The translations under genes and the position numbers were made by a program. Below, one piece after another: positions 10,609-23,641 of a stretch of DNA of 64,000 nucleotides. The notes under the pieces are model-generated. The model was given only the letters and a program-made list of their open reading frames with translations. It was not told the DNA's origin and ran no database searches. Position 1 is the stretch's first letter. The number at the start of each line of letters is the position of its first letter. The stretch comes from Pezicula radicicola (Eukaryota; Ascomycota; Leotiomycetes; Helotiales; Dermateaceae): positions 973,222 to 1,037,221 of the forward strand of contig PDUO01000012.1 in assembly GCA_003008705.1 (NCBI GenBank). The letters run 5' to 3'.

Positions 10609-12917
10609 CTTGTCGATTAACTTCTTCTGTTCTCTTGTGCAACTTGTGCGACTTGAGAATGAGAGAATGAGAGGTTATGAGGGGAAAGATCCGAGGGCTC
10701 TGACCTTGAATGAGGGGGAGTGCAAGGGGTTTATATGCTTCAGAATCTATACCAAAGCTCCTGGGACTTTTGCTACTTACAGTAGTTAGGTAGTGGGTTA
10801 GTTGATCCCTGGACCCTACAGTGTAAGTGACTGATTGCGCTGAACCAGCCTATTGGTTAGATATACCTTGTCATCATCTCAATTGTCAAAACCTCCACAT
10901 CTCGCCATCTGTCGCACAGTCGCACAGAGGAAAGCAGCAGACCTCGGTCGAGCCATATGGGAATTGGTACGTGCTGTAATCACCGAGAGAAGGGGGCAAC
11001 AGCTTCCAGATGTACACAAGGGCCGATACAAGCAGAGCTAAGCAAAGGTTGACTTTCCTCTTCAACCTTAGATCCAGTAAACTAGAAGTAGATCTTAGCT
11101 GAACAGAACGATCAATGATCCAATGGCTTCTCGAAAGGCAGGAGGAAATTTCTGTAGGTCCCGCGTAGCGACGGAAGCTAAGAGATGGCTCGTTCTTGGC
11201 GAATTCTAGGGGATCTCCGATGCATTTCGCCTCTGGCTGAGACCGTTACGTTACGCGGTCCTGGGAAAATACTATGGGGAATGAGAGATAAGGATTCGAA
11301 TTGTAGTTGGATCTTGGCATCTCGTGGAAGTACTGATTTGACCATTTGATTTGACCATTGGGAAGTGAGCTTGTATGTGCAACCAGTTCGTAATGTTGTT
11401 TTGGCTAGAGGATCAAAAGCGTCTTAGATTTTATGCTGTACCTGGTGTACCTGCCTTTTCGGGTTAAGGCTGAAAGCCATTCCAATATTTAAATCTCAAC
11501 ATGCAGATGTGCGCTTCTCTGGAAGACATATGGTTGGATGGCGCTTGTTGCGGCTGAAATGACTTCGAGCGAGGTGGCGGCAGTTGATACGAGGCGAAAA
11601 ACAAGTACCGAACCAAATCACACCCTTTCCATTCCTTTCTTGCTTCTTTGCAAAATACTCACCCTGCTTAAAAAAGAAAAAGAAACAAAAGCTGATAAGC
11701 TAAAGAGAAACGTATCGTTGAAAAAAATCATAGATAAGGCACAACCGCTGTGAAACGAATCTCGGACAATCTCAAAAACTCGTTATGTTTTGAACACAGG
11801 TTCAGCCGAGCTTTAAGACGTCATCTGGTGCATTGTAAGTTCTCGGTTCTTGACCAGTAATGATTGCGGGGATATTGGTGTGGTAAGTGAACTGAGAGAA
11901 TGCGATTCAGAGCCATGTCTGGAAGAGGCGCACCAGGGACCAATACTAAAAGCGGCTGAAGCTTGAGGCTGATCATTTGCCTGCCGAAATATCTCGGCAA
12001 GCCCGACTCATGGCGACATCAATCCTCATCTTTTTCATTTTCGTCGCATGTTTTTTCATCGTAATCTTTAAACCACCGCCTACTTCTTATTCTCTCTCTT
12101 CGTTTTCAATTTCACACCTATCACCATCGAGTGTTTATCATTCTTTGAGGCCCAAGCCGGCTCAATCCTTGCCAGAGATATTGCGGGGTGCATACAATAG
12201 GCGAAAGCCTACGAATCAGGACAGACAGAGTGGCACTTTACATAATGGACACCTCTCAGCATGTACATCTCCCTCGCGTATTTGTCAACTATTGAAATCC
12301 TTCATTCGTGATGTTAGAGTTCTATGCTAGGTACCGTTAAGAAGCAGTCGCGTGCTTGAACCTCTTAAGAAAGATACCGAGGACGAACTTTGAGTTACCG
12401 AGTTGATGATTGCCGGCTGCCCAGACTGTGAAAAGGGATAAAGTTGTAGGAAGCGAGCGGTGAAAGTCCGGATTCTAAGTTTTTGAAGGAGAGAACGGCT
12501 TAATGCTGCGTCTTGACGTATATATAAGTCATTGAACCGGTTCATAATTATTTCCGCTTAGGTTTCCTGTCGATAGCTGTTGAAAACGGAAAAGAACTAT
12601 GTGTTGCCTAAGGCATCAACGGCTTTACGGACGATTTTTGTGCTTATTCCGGGCTTATCAGCTGACTTATAGCTCCCTAGATATCTGATTGGGGACATGG
12701 AAGGACGGAGATATGAAGGTGCTTCTCAAACCCGTCAATTGTGGTAATCGAAAAGCTGAGGACTTCGGTGCTATCGATGATTCAACCTCCACTCTGTAGA
12801 TATAAAGGAACCGAACATGCAGTGCCATATGTCTATCCCTCAATCTCCTATTGACATCTGCATCCTTCCATAAGAGTCTCCAAACAAAATACCAAAATCG
12901 AACTACCCTCATTCAAA
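10609..12917. other. Intergenic, divergent promoters, no supported gene
   Basis: About 2.3 kb between the leftward peptide transporter and the rightward dehydrogenase. Open frames at 10853, 11538 and 11977 lack start context, domains or splice continuity. A pyrimidine-rich block (12020-12130) and a TATATAA motif near 12516 are the only promoter-like signals seen. Confidence 0.5.
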
Positions 12918-14108
12918 ATGTCAACTTGCAGCAAGATCAACATGGTCTTCCCTCCAGAACCCACTTTCACCGACGCAAATCTTCCCTCTCTCAAGGGAAA
13001 AGTATATATTGTAACAGGCGCGGCCTCAGGTGTCGGTTTCGAACTAGCCAAAATCCTATATGAAGCAGGTGGGAAAGTATACCTCGCTTGTCGCTCAGAA
13101 GCACGTTGTTCCGAAGCGATCGAGAAGTTAAAAGCCGCGAAGAGAAGCCCTAGGAAGGGAAAGAAGGCAGAGGTGATTGAGGTTGGAGAGTTGGCTGCTA
13201 TGGTTATTGATCTGTCGGATCTGACCACTGTTAAGCCTGCCGTGGAGAAGTTTTTGGCGGCTGAGTCGAGATTGGACGTTTTGGTTCATAATGCTGCAGT
13301 GATGAACCCACCAGTGGGAAGTAAATCAAAGCAGGTACGTTGTTGACGCCTGAAGCAATGATCCCGCACGAGGCCAGAGCATTGGCTAATTATTTTTTGG
13401 TGAATTGCAGGGTCATGACCTTGAGATAGGCACGAATTGTCTGGGTCCTTACCTCCTGACACTGCTCCTCGAACCCGCTCTTAGAAGCACTGCAGCGACC
13501 ATGTCCGAATTTGGAAAGGTGAGAATTGTGTGGGTTGTCTCGTTATTGCAGGCTGCATCTGGAGAAATGCAGTTTGACGACCAGGGCGCACCGAAGGTCC
13601 TTGCCAAGGGCTTCACCCAGATGGACAACTATATGCAGAGCAAGGCGGGCGACGTCTGGCTTGCTGCCGAATTTGCGAAGAGATTGGGGAACCAGGGGAT
13701 TTTAAGTATGGTAAGTAAAAGGTTCCTAGTCGGAGTGGGAGCTTGCTGATATTAGGCAGAGTGTCCATCCAGGCTTGATGAGAACGGAGCTGCAAAGGAA
13801 CATGCCGTTTCCCGGGCCACAGATTATGGTTCGTGAATCTCGTTGGAAAATCATGCCATGGGTGCTGACAGGCTTCGCAGAAAATTGTCTTCAAACCCGC
13901 AGTATATGGAGCGTATTCCGAACTCTACACTGGGTTTTCTCCGCAGATAACGAGGGAGCATAATGGTGGATATGTGATGGCATGGGGTCGCATTGCTGAC
14001 TTGCCTGAGGGTTACCAACGCGGATTGAACAGTAAGACTGAGGGCGGTAACGGGAGCGCCAAAATATTCTTAGAATATTGTGATCGTGAAGTGAAGGATT
14101 TCTTGTAG
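12918..14108 (+). CDS. Short-chain dehydrogenase/reductase (SDR)
   Basis: Four exons (12918-13334, 13411-13710, 13760-13828, 13881-14108) encode 337 residues. A Rossmann cofactor motif TGAASGVG lies near residue 34, a VHNAAV stretch takes the place of the usual NNAG, and the catalytic region has WVVSLL (Ser) and YMQSK (the YxxxK pair). SVHPGLMRTEL, a common SDR C-terminal element, forms only after splicing. The architecture resembles fungal retinol-dehydrogenase/WWOX-like SDRs that reduce ketones or oxidise alcohols with NAD(P)(H); the substrate is unknown. The last donor reads GTTCGT, a weak but acceptable GT site. It is convergent with a Zn2Cys6 regulator 181 bases away, which makes co-regulation possible but unproven. 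Confidence 0.88.
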
Positions 14109-14289
14109 TATGCATGCTGCCATGGAAGAAGTTTACGTTGGTGTTGGGGAGTATTTATAGATTGTACATATCCAAATTTCCCACATGGAAATCCTCTAAT
14201 GATAAATCTGGCCATGGCTGATCGGCTGCGGCTTGTTCAGAACGGAGATGGCTGTCAAATGTGTTCTATAGACGCATGGTTAGCTATAA

Positions 14290-17159
14290 TTATAGCATTG
14301 CGAAAATGAGGATGCTGGGGAGTTTTCTCACCCAATCAAAGTCCATGGGCAAATCAATGAGACCACCGAGAGGGTCCAATGGCGTAGTCGAGAATACATT
14401 TATATCGCCAAAATCTACTTGCGGGCCAAGTTCTGAATATGAAGTATCATTGCTTGAAGGTTGCCATGAAGGAGGAGGATTGACGTTTGATCCAGGTATG
14501 GGATCTAATGCAGCTCGTCAGTATGGACGACCCTGAAGTTTTGACACAGTGTTTAGAGGAAAACTAGTTACCATTGATAGATAATTCAGACATAAAGGCG
14601 CTTCCTGCAGTGTAGCCAGAGCCAGAAACGGTCGAAAAGTTTCTATTAGTAATGGATTGTCCCGTTGCCGAATATATTTTCTTCAACATAACTGCAAGCA
14701 CATCAGAAGCTTTCTTTGCATTTGAGTCCCCAGGTACTCTAGTCATCCATATGTCGTACGACTGTTGGAGGATGGCTATCAGGCGTTGCTGTTGATCATC
14801 TAAGACTGTAGCTTCGTTACTGCCCGAGTTTTCCTCAATGGTCTGCCCTATATACAAGTAAACAATCATGGCCGCAAGAAGAAAGTCGTGCATTAGCAGT
14901 GATGATATCAGCCATTTATCATGAGTCATGGGACCTATAATCGAAAGCTTGGAGTTAGTTTACGTATTCTAAATAGCTTGGGATAATAGTCCAGGAGTCA
15001 CGAGTAATGAACATGAAAGAGGGTGAATTTGTCCTGGGAAATTGAGTACGTACCCCCTGACTGAACGGCGGCATGAATCTGGGTCTGTTCGTGAAGTAAC
15101 TGCATAGAAGAATCCAAAGCAACCTTCCTGGAATAGGAGTATTGTGGGTTATCCTTTTCTTTCATGAGATATTTGCGATGAAGGACACAGCGAGTTTTAT
15201 GATACAGCATGGAAACACTGAACCGTTGAATGATTACTTCTGGTGAATCCGTTATAGCTTCATCTAAAGGCTTGGGACGTAGAAAGGCAGGAACATCGTT
15301 ATAGGCCTCCGTCAGAATTTGGTCCAGATTCATAACTTCTGAGTATGCTGGCAAAGAAAGAAGATTTGCTTCGGCGGCGACTTTTCCAAAAATCACGCAT
15401 ATCTTCCCCTTGGCTATTGTATATGTCATTGGTGTCGGTTCTGAAAGCGGTCGTCCTGGAGGTAGTTGTACAGTGTTCTCATTGAAGTCGGCATCCATAA
15501 GATTGCGAGGGAACTGCGTATCGCTTTCGATTGTATGTACCATACTGGGCAAACCCATATGAAAGGCAGTAAGCAGATCAATTTGGACAATAAAAATCCA
15601 GTGCCTTCTTCGCATCTCTCCTTCAAATGGCGTTATACTTCCTCCGACTTTGTCAGAATCTCGGTGGAGTCCCATTCGCAGTGCTAGCCGAACAGCCAGT
15701 CCAGTAAGCAAATAACAGCTCATTTGATCAGCTGTAGTCAAGATAAACTCGGCTTCCATGTAGATCAGAAGACTCTCTAAAACGTTGGGACTAGGATTAG
15801 TGTAATTTGAAAGAACAAGACATTGTATGCAGCAACCACGATATGCTTGAATCATTTCAATGGGAGTACCTCGAGTCTCTAAATGGTCTTCTCCAGAACT
15901 GAGTTCTGTTGCACTGAAGGTTGCCAGGCACATGATTGCATACAAAAGGCCCAGAAAGCTTGTTCTGTACCTTAGTGGATGAGCCCAGAAGTCTCTATAC
16001 TTTTTGGTGTGTCAGCAGTCGTAGTTATTATGGCTTGAATGCAGCTTACGAACTGCCATCTGATTAGACTGAAGGAAAATGATTGTTGATTAAATTTGAT
16101 TTGTGCTTGCTGTCTCACTGAGCACCCTTGTCACAAGCATCAAACATCAAGACACATCCTTTAGGCACTTTGCGCTTTTCTTATAAAAAGAAACCCTGCC
16201 CCGTCGGCGCTTCTGGATCTTAAGTAACAAAACGAACTTGCGGGCATACCTGCTTCTGGAAGGTTGGTGGATGTAGAATATCTATATAATATTAGTAATA
16301 ACCTGAAGAATGGCAAGGAGATAACTAACGAAGTCCAGGGCTACTGGAGTTGAAGTATCGTGAGACAAGTCGGTCTACTGTGTTCCGTGGAGGTAGAACA
16401 TCCAAAAGTTCAGTCTTGGTTGACGGAGAAGCGGCTCCAAAGAGTAAGGAAGTAGGGCCAATATTTATTTTAGCATCAGTATCCTCTGCCTCTGCTTCGT
16501 TGAAGTAGCTTTTCACCTCTTCAATCTAAGAAAGAGGTTAGGATTTATTTGAAAGTCCTGATGCAAATAACTCACATCATCAAGAATTGCCGCCCAGTGC
16601 GTGGCACCAACATAGGAAGTTATTTCCTTTGCTCCATGAAGAACTTTGCCTGAGTTTTCTTCTCTTTCCGGAGATATTCCTCTATTTTGTGAGGCTGTTC
16701 CTGAGAAAGTCGCTAGAGCCTCTAGGCCCTCCTCTTCCTCCTCACTACTGCGAAGTCCATCACTGGGAGAAGTGTCATGACCAACCGGTGTCTGACCATG
16801 CATAACGTCTTTCAGTAAGCTTTCGAGATGTTTTAGTCTCTTTTGCATACTGACGGGTGGCTTTCTTCTAGCCACAGTTGGTGGGAAAATGCATGACGAT
16901 GCTCGATTTCTCTTCGTACAGTTTGAGCAAGGATGTTGACGATCACATTTAAGCTTCGCCGAGCGGCAATGTGTGCACTACACAGCAAATAAGTGTTGTA
17001 TATCACGGCGCTGAATTTGAGACGACATACCGAAAGCTGTATGCGGGCTCTCTTCTGCTGTGGCTGGCCTCGGGGAGGTTCCGCTGGCATAGTCTCGTTC
17101 CGGGGGTCACTCCCAACGCCAGAGGATGTAACAGATGCCATAATTATCGGCGGTGACAA
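14290..17159 (-). CDS. Zn2Cys6 fungal transcription factor with fungal-specific TF domain
   Basis: Seven exons (17159-17031, 16977-16576, 16525-16330, 16281-16250, 15999-15054, 14934-14572, 14513-14290) close to 763 residues. A Cys6 zinc cluster begins immediately after the first intron (CTHCRSAKLKC, then CSNC, spacing C-x2-C-x6-C-x5-C-x2-C-x8-C), followed by a QKRLKHLESLL coiled linker. The middle-homology region includes ILHPPTFQKQYRDFWAHP, assembled over a 32-base exon, LLYAIMCLA and GLAVRLALRMGLHRD. The tail carries SSLLMHDFLLAAM, typical of PF04082 proteins. It acts as a nuclear DNA-binding regulator binding CGG triplets; its targets are unknown. The final acceptor could also be 9 bases downstream (14504) without changing frame. 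The 250-base intron between 16250 and 15999 is the longest in the gene. Confidence 0.88.
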
Positions 17160-17274
17160 TGAGAGGTCTCTAGAGATGCAAAGAAACGTAGATAACTACT
17201 TCCAGAATGGATCATGGATATGTCAAGGCAACGAGGCGTCGTGTAAATAATTCCAGGGTACGGGCTTATATCAC

Positions 17275-18178
17275 ATGATGAAATACGATAGGCGCACACC
17301 ATTCACCTCAATTACACCACATCAACATTTGAACTTGACCTCTTGCCTTTCTATTTCTCATACGAAAAGAAGGAAAGCCTTTCCTATAGCCAGATTCATT
17401 TGCCTTATCGATCTTCCGCATTTTCAAGTAGCGCATCTACGTTGGCTACACAAAATACTACCGACTACTCTCGCACTACGGCTGTCGACGACATATGAAG
17501 GGTCTTTCAACAATACTCAAGGATGGCAATCATGGGTCGGAACATTCCTCACATTAATGCCAAGCCTTGGAAACCTCGCGATTATCTTTGATGATTCTGA
17601 GGAAACTCGGAATGTGTTTGAGTTTATTAGCAACAACGTTAAACGTAAGTAAACCCGAGAACAGAAAGTGGTCATCAGTAACTAGCGTAGTTATCACAAC
17701 TAGATTATTTAGAGTGATGACTACTAAGCTATTGTTCATTTCAAACACTCAAGAAGAGTCATGGAGGCTAACACATGCACATCTATACAGCCCCCTCGCT
17801 TCATACACTACACCTCAACAAATTCTTCTTAAGCGACGAAGATTTAATCCGATTCTTCAATCGCCACAAATCTAGCCTCAAAAAGATCAATTGACCAATA
17901 TATCGATACATGTGTCCTTCCTCCGTATTCTTGAAGAACTTCGAAGTAATATGGTTCTTGAGCTTTTGCGAATCTCAACAGTTGATATAGGCAGCTCTGT
18001 GGTACGCTTTCCTAGCTCTATTTCCGCGTGCCGAGAAGAACATAGAAGTGAACTGTGCTCTCTTGACGATGAGGAATGGGTCATAATTGGATATAATCAT
18101 GACTGGGTTCAAATCGAAGACTGCCGGAATTTTCACGATATGATTGATGAACTTATCGATTGTTATCGGGTGATTTGA
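17275..18178 (+). pseudogene. Broken gene relic, possibly F-box/LRR-like
   Basis: Two exons can be traced. The first (17275-17644) has leucine-rich content (HLRWLHKILPTTLALRL). It joins through a GTAAGT donor and an acceptor at 17790 to a second exon reading PPSLHTLHLNKFFLSDEDL. That frame hits TGA at about 17892, but shifting one base lets it continue as LTNISIH...ILEELR to a stop ending at 18178. A single-base loss near 17890 explains this best; no intron fits there. Repeated leucine-spaced phrases such as SLHTLHLNKFFLSDEDLIRF recall fungal F-box/LRR-like proteins, but no F-box is present, so the N-terminus may also be missing. The parts fit together well; the family assignment is weak. Confidence 0.5.
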
Positions 18179-18791
18179 TAGTATGCACTGTCGGGGGGTG
18201 ACATCTATCCAGCCATCGACGCTATAGGAACGCAGCAGTTTTGCTTGCTACTCGGAGCTGTGTTTGGCTCATGGTTTGAGTATGTACAACTGCAATTATA
18301 GATATGTTGAGATAAGAAAGGCCGGACTTCATTAATTCGGAAGAGGATCTACCAGGCTCTCTGCTGAGACTCACGACAAACGATAGAATAGCAACTTTAT
18401 CAAGGCACGATCTCAAGTAAGCAGTACTCCACGTACAAAACTGGAGTCTTCATTGGTATTCTCGATGTGTAGGTAGCTTTGGGTACAGTTAACTGGAAGT
18501 ACTAGATTTCTACGTTAACAAAGCCACCATCGTAGGCCTCTAGGCACACTAGTATTGTAGATATATTTATGTATTTTTGTTCAACACTACGAATCGATTT
18601 CTTGAACTACAGTTGGAGTCACTCTGGATCCCAAATCAAAACCCATAGTAGCATAGGCTTAAATACTGGGATTGCTATTAACTAGTAGCAAGCCTTCGAA
18701 CATATATATTTCACAATTATATTCTTTATAAGCTACTAATTACTTTAAATAATACACATGAATATGAATAGCTATCTCATTAACTAGAACT
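18179..18791. other. Intergenic, AT-rich, no supported gene
   Basis: About 610 bases downstream of the relic and the leftward chitinase. The AT-rich stretch at 18640-18790 likely carries the chitinase 3' UTR and poly(A) signals. Nothing else was recognised. Confidence 0.5.
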
Positions 18792-21700
18792 TTATATCCT
18801 AGTTGGAGCAGGCCTAGCAGAAGTAACCATTTTCTGCGGATCAGAAGTAGCCCTTGCAGGCGTAAGAGTAGTCGACGGCCAAGAAGCCGAAGGAAGAGAA
18901 CCAGCAGCAACAGTAGTTCTCACCACAGCCTCCTCAGTCAACTGAACCAACCTCTCCATATCCTTCTCATCAACCCAAAGCCCAGCGGCTTTCCGTTCAT
19001 CAGGACAACCCACCTCTTTACATTTAAACAATCCATACCTTTGATATAACTCTTCAGGAGTAGCATGTCTAGAAGAATTGCCCTCATCCACCAAAATCTT
19101 CTCGGGATCAATGGTAAGTTTCTCTGTTGGTGGATAGTAGGAAGGTGGACGTTTGGAAAGTATCTCGTGGACTTCTTTATCTAGAGTTCTCCAATCTACA
19201 TTCATAGGTTCCATGTTGTCTAACCATCTCTTTGCAGGTCTATTCCTGGGCATGGTCAGACCTTGTGTAAGAGCATTTGATGGTGCGTCCGAATAATCAA
19301 AAGGGCTGTAGCCTCTTAGAATATTGTCATCATACCAAGCGTCGTTGTTCATCAATGCATAACCTGGATCATCTGTGATCATTGAGGGTAAACATGGGTT
19401 GGATGCGATACTGCCGCTGGGTTCTGCTGTGTTTTCGAAATTTAACGAGAAGCCAGTAATCGTATACTCAATGGATTTGTATGCAGTGCATGTCTTGCCG
19501 TTGACGGGTCCACCTTCGACTTTGGTCTGAGATTTCGCTTTTCCGCACTTGCCTTGCCATAATTTACCGCCTCCTTGATTGTCATCTTTCGGGAGGAATC
19601 GCAGCCATTGCGTATAACGTTTGTCCTCGTCCTTTTCCATGAATCTCATGGGGGGGTATTCATCACGCTCACAGGCGTTCTTTCCCCAGTCTTTGGGTAG
19701 ACTTGAGATCCATGATCGCCAGTTCGAGTTGTGTTGGTCGTTCCATACTGTGTTGATTGTTCTTTTGGCCATGGTGGAGATAGGGCAAAATAATGTATCC
19801 AGGCCATTACCGCGGCTGATGACGGAAGAATAATGATTGCATGCTTGCGGAAATTCGTCAAAATCACAGACGTTCGTCTGAATTGGGTTCGCAAGATACG
19901 TGATCGATGTTGTTTGAGTTTCTGTTGTTGTGCATGTTGTAGGGTCTGATTGCTGATAGATTAGGTTGGTGATGGGAGAGAAGTATGATCCGAGCAAAGG
20001 GGCATATCTCCATACTCCCGCGATGATGTGGGGAGTATATGCGGCTGCTAGAATAAAGCCAAATGAGCCGGCAAGATATTCACAGTATTCGAGTGTGGCT
20101 GTGATATCGTTGTCTTTGTAGAGCTGGGTGTTTTTGAGATTGATACTAGAAGCGAGACCACCTGTGAAGAGGTTGCTGGCACTGCTTGCAGGACAAGTCG
20201 TCAACTGGTTGGTGTAAATGGAATCGCAGCAGTAGCTCGAGTAATGACCAGTCTTGCATCCTGTAGATGCTTCGCCAATGTGAGTATTTTGCGTCAAGAG
20301 GATCTTACCAGCGGGGCAGCCTTGGCTGCAACCTTTGGGCTTGCCATACCAGTCACAACCGAGAAGATTAACATCTGACTCAACGCAGAATGCTCGATTG
20401 TACCCTTTACCACCTCCATGACAGCCATCAGCGACGTAGGTATTCGTATCGGCGTCGTATACCTTGCCATGGCCTAGGGTCTCAAGCTGGAAACCGTCGT
20501 TACAGTAGGGGGTTGCCATGCAGTCACTCCAATAAGTAAGTAGGTTGACTGAGTTTTGAGAGCTTGTGGCCTCAAGCTTGGAAATTGCATAGCTAGGGTT
20601 GACAGACACATCGTCCCCAATTGTTGAAAGGCCGCCGGCCGCGAGGTTGACTAATGATGCTTCTGAATCTGGGTCATCCAAATCCAAGGCCCAAACCATC
20701 CTGCCTCCTAAGCATTTCTTGTTGGCATATGTTCTCTTCAATTCGAGCGTCTCTTCATCATCGTATGAAACCCATTGATTCGTGTCCCATACAATGTATT
20801 TTACTCCGGCTTCCTCATTTAGGATGGGTGTTAAGTTGTTTTCAGAGATGATATTCTGGATCTCCGAGTTAGACAAAATCCCGGAGGTTTGAGTACACTC
20901 CCCAGGGTTTCCACCGCCACTAAAAGCACAACCAGGTGTTGTACATGTGGGATCAGAGAGTGTGAACGAGCGACCATAGAATGCAAGACCTAAGACCACC
21001 TTAGATGGGTCAATGTTGTTGCGCCAGAGTAGATCCAGACCTTCGGTGATCTCAGTAAGGTTGGTATGTGGCTGTACCACAGCCTGTGTGTAAGGGCTAT
21101 TACCATCCCACGTGCCGTGAATATCATAGGACATGAAGTTGAAGGTATCAACGTAGTCAGACATACCCACGACGTCAAAACCCTGGAGATACCAATAAGA
21201 TGAAGGCAGAGTGACACTGACTCCGTACTTGGAACCGCAGGCAGCTTTTAGCTCCTTGAGAAATTTCACAAAGTTTGCGGTATCGGCAGCGACTCCATCT
21301 CGATCAGAAGCAGCTGGATATTCCCAGTCAACATCAATTCCATCAAATCCGTATGTGGCCATGAACTTAATAGCTGAATTGATGAACGTCGACCGACTGC
21401 TTGAGCTACTGACCATATCCGAGAAAATGGCACCACCAGCAGCCCAGCCGCCAACTGAAATGAAGACTTTGAGACCGCTTGTCGTCGATTTAAGGTTGGT
21501 GAAGCGTGGGTACAGCTCGGCATCAAAACTGTTCATCTGAGAGATCGTGTAATCACTGCCAATGAGCGCAAAGGCATAATTCAACTGAGTCCAGACACCC
21601 GCAGTGATATTCTCCGGTGCCCATGCGTCGCAGGGACGATTATAAGACCAACTTTCATAGTATCCAATCATCCGTTGATCGCTGGAACTTCCTCCACAAG

Positions 21701-22247
21701 ATCTAGAGTATGGTCAGTGTCTGTTTCTGAGTAGGTTGCAAACGTGAGATATGCACAGTGCTCTCTTGTCAAAGAGTTAATGGCCCTAATCGAGCACCTT
21801 TAGATGGCAAGCGGGATTTGAGGACTGATGGCATTTTGTATATCACACAATGAAGAAAAAACTCACGGCTCATCCACGGTGTCACAGCCAGTGATACAAC
21901 CAGTACCACAGAAGTCTTCTGTTGTACCACAAAACCCATACTGAGAGCAGCAGACATTGAGAGGACAATCATAGCTATCAGAAGGAGCATATGCTAGCGA
22001 GAGTTAGTTTCAAACACTTTTTCTAAGAGAATGAAAAGAACTCACGTCCACATTCTGCCACAGCATCACAGGTACTCGTGCAGTTTCCAGCTCCACAGTA
22101 TGTTGGACCAAAGCCGCAGAAGCCATTGGTGTTGCAGCAACCAGAAACACAATCTGTAGTATCTGAACAAGTTCCCTGCGCAGTTGAAAGGTTCATAAAG
22201 GAAAGAAAGAAAAGAATTGCCGTAGAGGCTCTGAATGAGAACAACAT
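18792..22247 (-). CDS. Secreted killer-toxin-type chitinase: two CBM18, GH18, NucA/NucB-like tail
   Basis: Three exons (22247-22046, 21993-21867, 21702-18792) give 1079 residues. A signal peptide covers about residues 1-23. Two hevein-type CBM18 modules follow: one CNTNGFCGFGPTYCG-type in exon 1 and one CCSQYGFCGTTEDFCG-type in exon 2. The GH18 domain spans about 121-480 with the catalytic DGIDVDWEYP motif (proton donor Glu near residue 237), SVGGW and a YGRSF substrate strand. A cysteine-rich region follows. Near residue 789 comes CERDEYPPMRF, then a WLRFLPKDDNQGGG stretch, resembling the DEYPF...DNxGxG pattern of NucA/NucB-type DNases. The architecture is that of subgroup C chitinases related to the zymocin alpha subunit, which degrade chitin outside the cell in antagonism or self-wall remodelling. 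It is divergent from a LysM gene. The nuclease reading is an inference. Confidence 0.9.
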
Positions 22248-23641
22248 CGTGCCGTTAGACAGCAGCTAAAGCCGACTGATGTTCAGTTGCCAATTGTCGT
22301 GTCAGACTCTACAGGACCATTGGGTATATACTGTCAACGCTCGGCTCGTACGAACGTCCTCTGCCTATTGAATGGCATTTCAATGGCGGGGCAATTCCCT
22401 ATGCTCACCAATCGATCCGGTAATCCAATGTCCCATTTTTAGGGGGGCTGACTGCATATTCCAAATTAGATGTCTAGGGATCTAAGTCCCATCCATGATT
22501 ATATATCCGATGGGACTTTTGCCGGGCGGCTTCATTAATTGCATGCGGCACAGCTTCTGCAAAGTGGAGGATATACTTTCGTAGGTTGCCCGTTTTGTTA
22601 AGAGGAGGGGCCGGGTAGCACGCGATAGGAGTCGGGACAATTTGGTTCTCTCCGTATCTCCGCTGACCTATACCATGCCATAACTAACGATAAGCCGCAT
22701 TTTATCAATAAAAGCATCTCCCCTGCAGCTGCTCTAGGAAAACTTGAAAGATTATACTTTACCAATTCGGAGAGATAAATGTATTCACTCCTTAAGCCGT
22801 GATAATAATAGCCAACTTTCTTGGATTGCTGCCCAAAAATCTCTGTAACGTTGTACTGTACCTGCATCTACATTATCCACGAGTTCGTTAGCTGCCGAGG
22901 TCACGGTCACAGACCACCTGGACGTGCACGATAACACGTTCTTGGTTGGTTGTGAAAATCCGGGGGTGTTGTACCCTCAGCCTGGTAGGGCTCGGAAATG
23001 AAGAAGAAAAAAGAAGAAAAGGGGAATACTGTATGAATTCAAGCTTAAGTGAATTAGAAATCAAGTTTAAAGTTAAAATGAATTTGAGTCCGAATTTTTA
23101 TTGAATAATAAGATGAATTTCTATTTGTTCATCGCAGATTTTAACATGATATAAGGCATCCTCCTGGTGTAGGTAACCAAGTAAAATTTCAAGCTTTCTG
23201 TTAAAGCACTTTTGAGCTTAAAGACAATAAAATTTCTTGAGACTTAACTTAATTATAGATCTTTATATCTAACCATCGAAGTTTTGTGAATAATTAGTAT
23301 AAATGTCCGACAAAGTTGAATCAAGCTGTATAACAAGATGGAGATGATCCGAAAGGGTTAGAAGACGCATATATTCATTGAATAATTTCCGGCCCCTCCG
23401 CCGCATTCACTGCATGCCGGCTAAAAGAACTCATTCCAACGTCCACTCTATATGCATGAGCTTATCTTTTTTTTTAACCATGGCCGGGTCATCAGACAAT
23501 GTACCTTGCATTTCTGCAGGTACCAACGGGTAGGGCGGGTCAGCCTTGAACCCAGGAGATACCGGACGATTGATATTCGTTATCACACGATAAGGTACAG
23601 TAAGTTGTTCGCTGCATCTTCATTTTTCTTTCCCAAAAGTC
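22248..23641. promoter_or_regulatory. Divergent promoter of the chitinase/LysM pair
   Basis: About 1.4 kb separate the two chitin-binding genes. The chitinase-proximal side has a TATATA near 22326, and an AT-rich core lies at 23030-23350. Open frames here (22598-22867 and 23452-23781) are short and partly overlap the LysM start. I could not identify a shared operator by eye. Confidence 0.45.
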
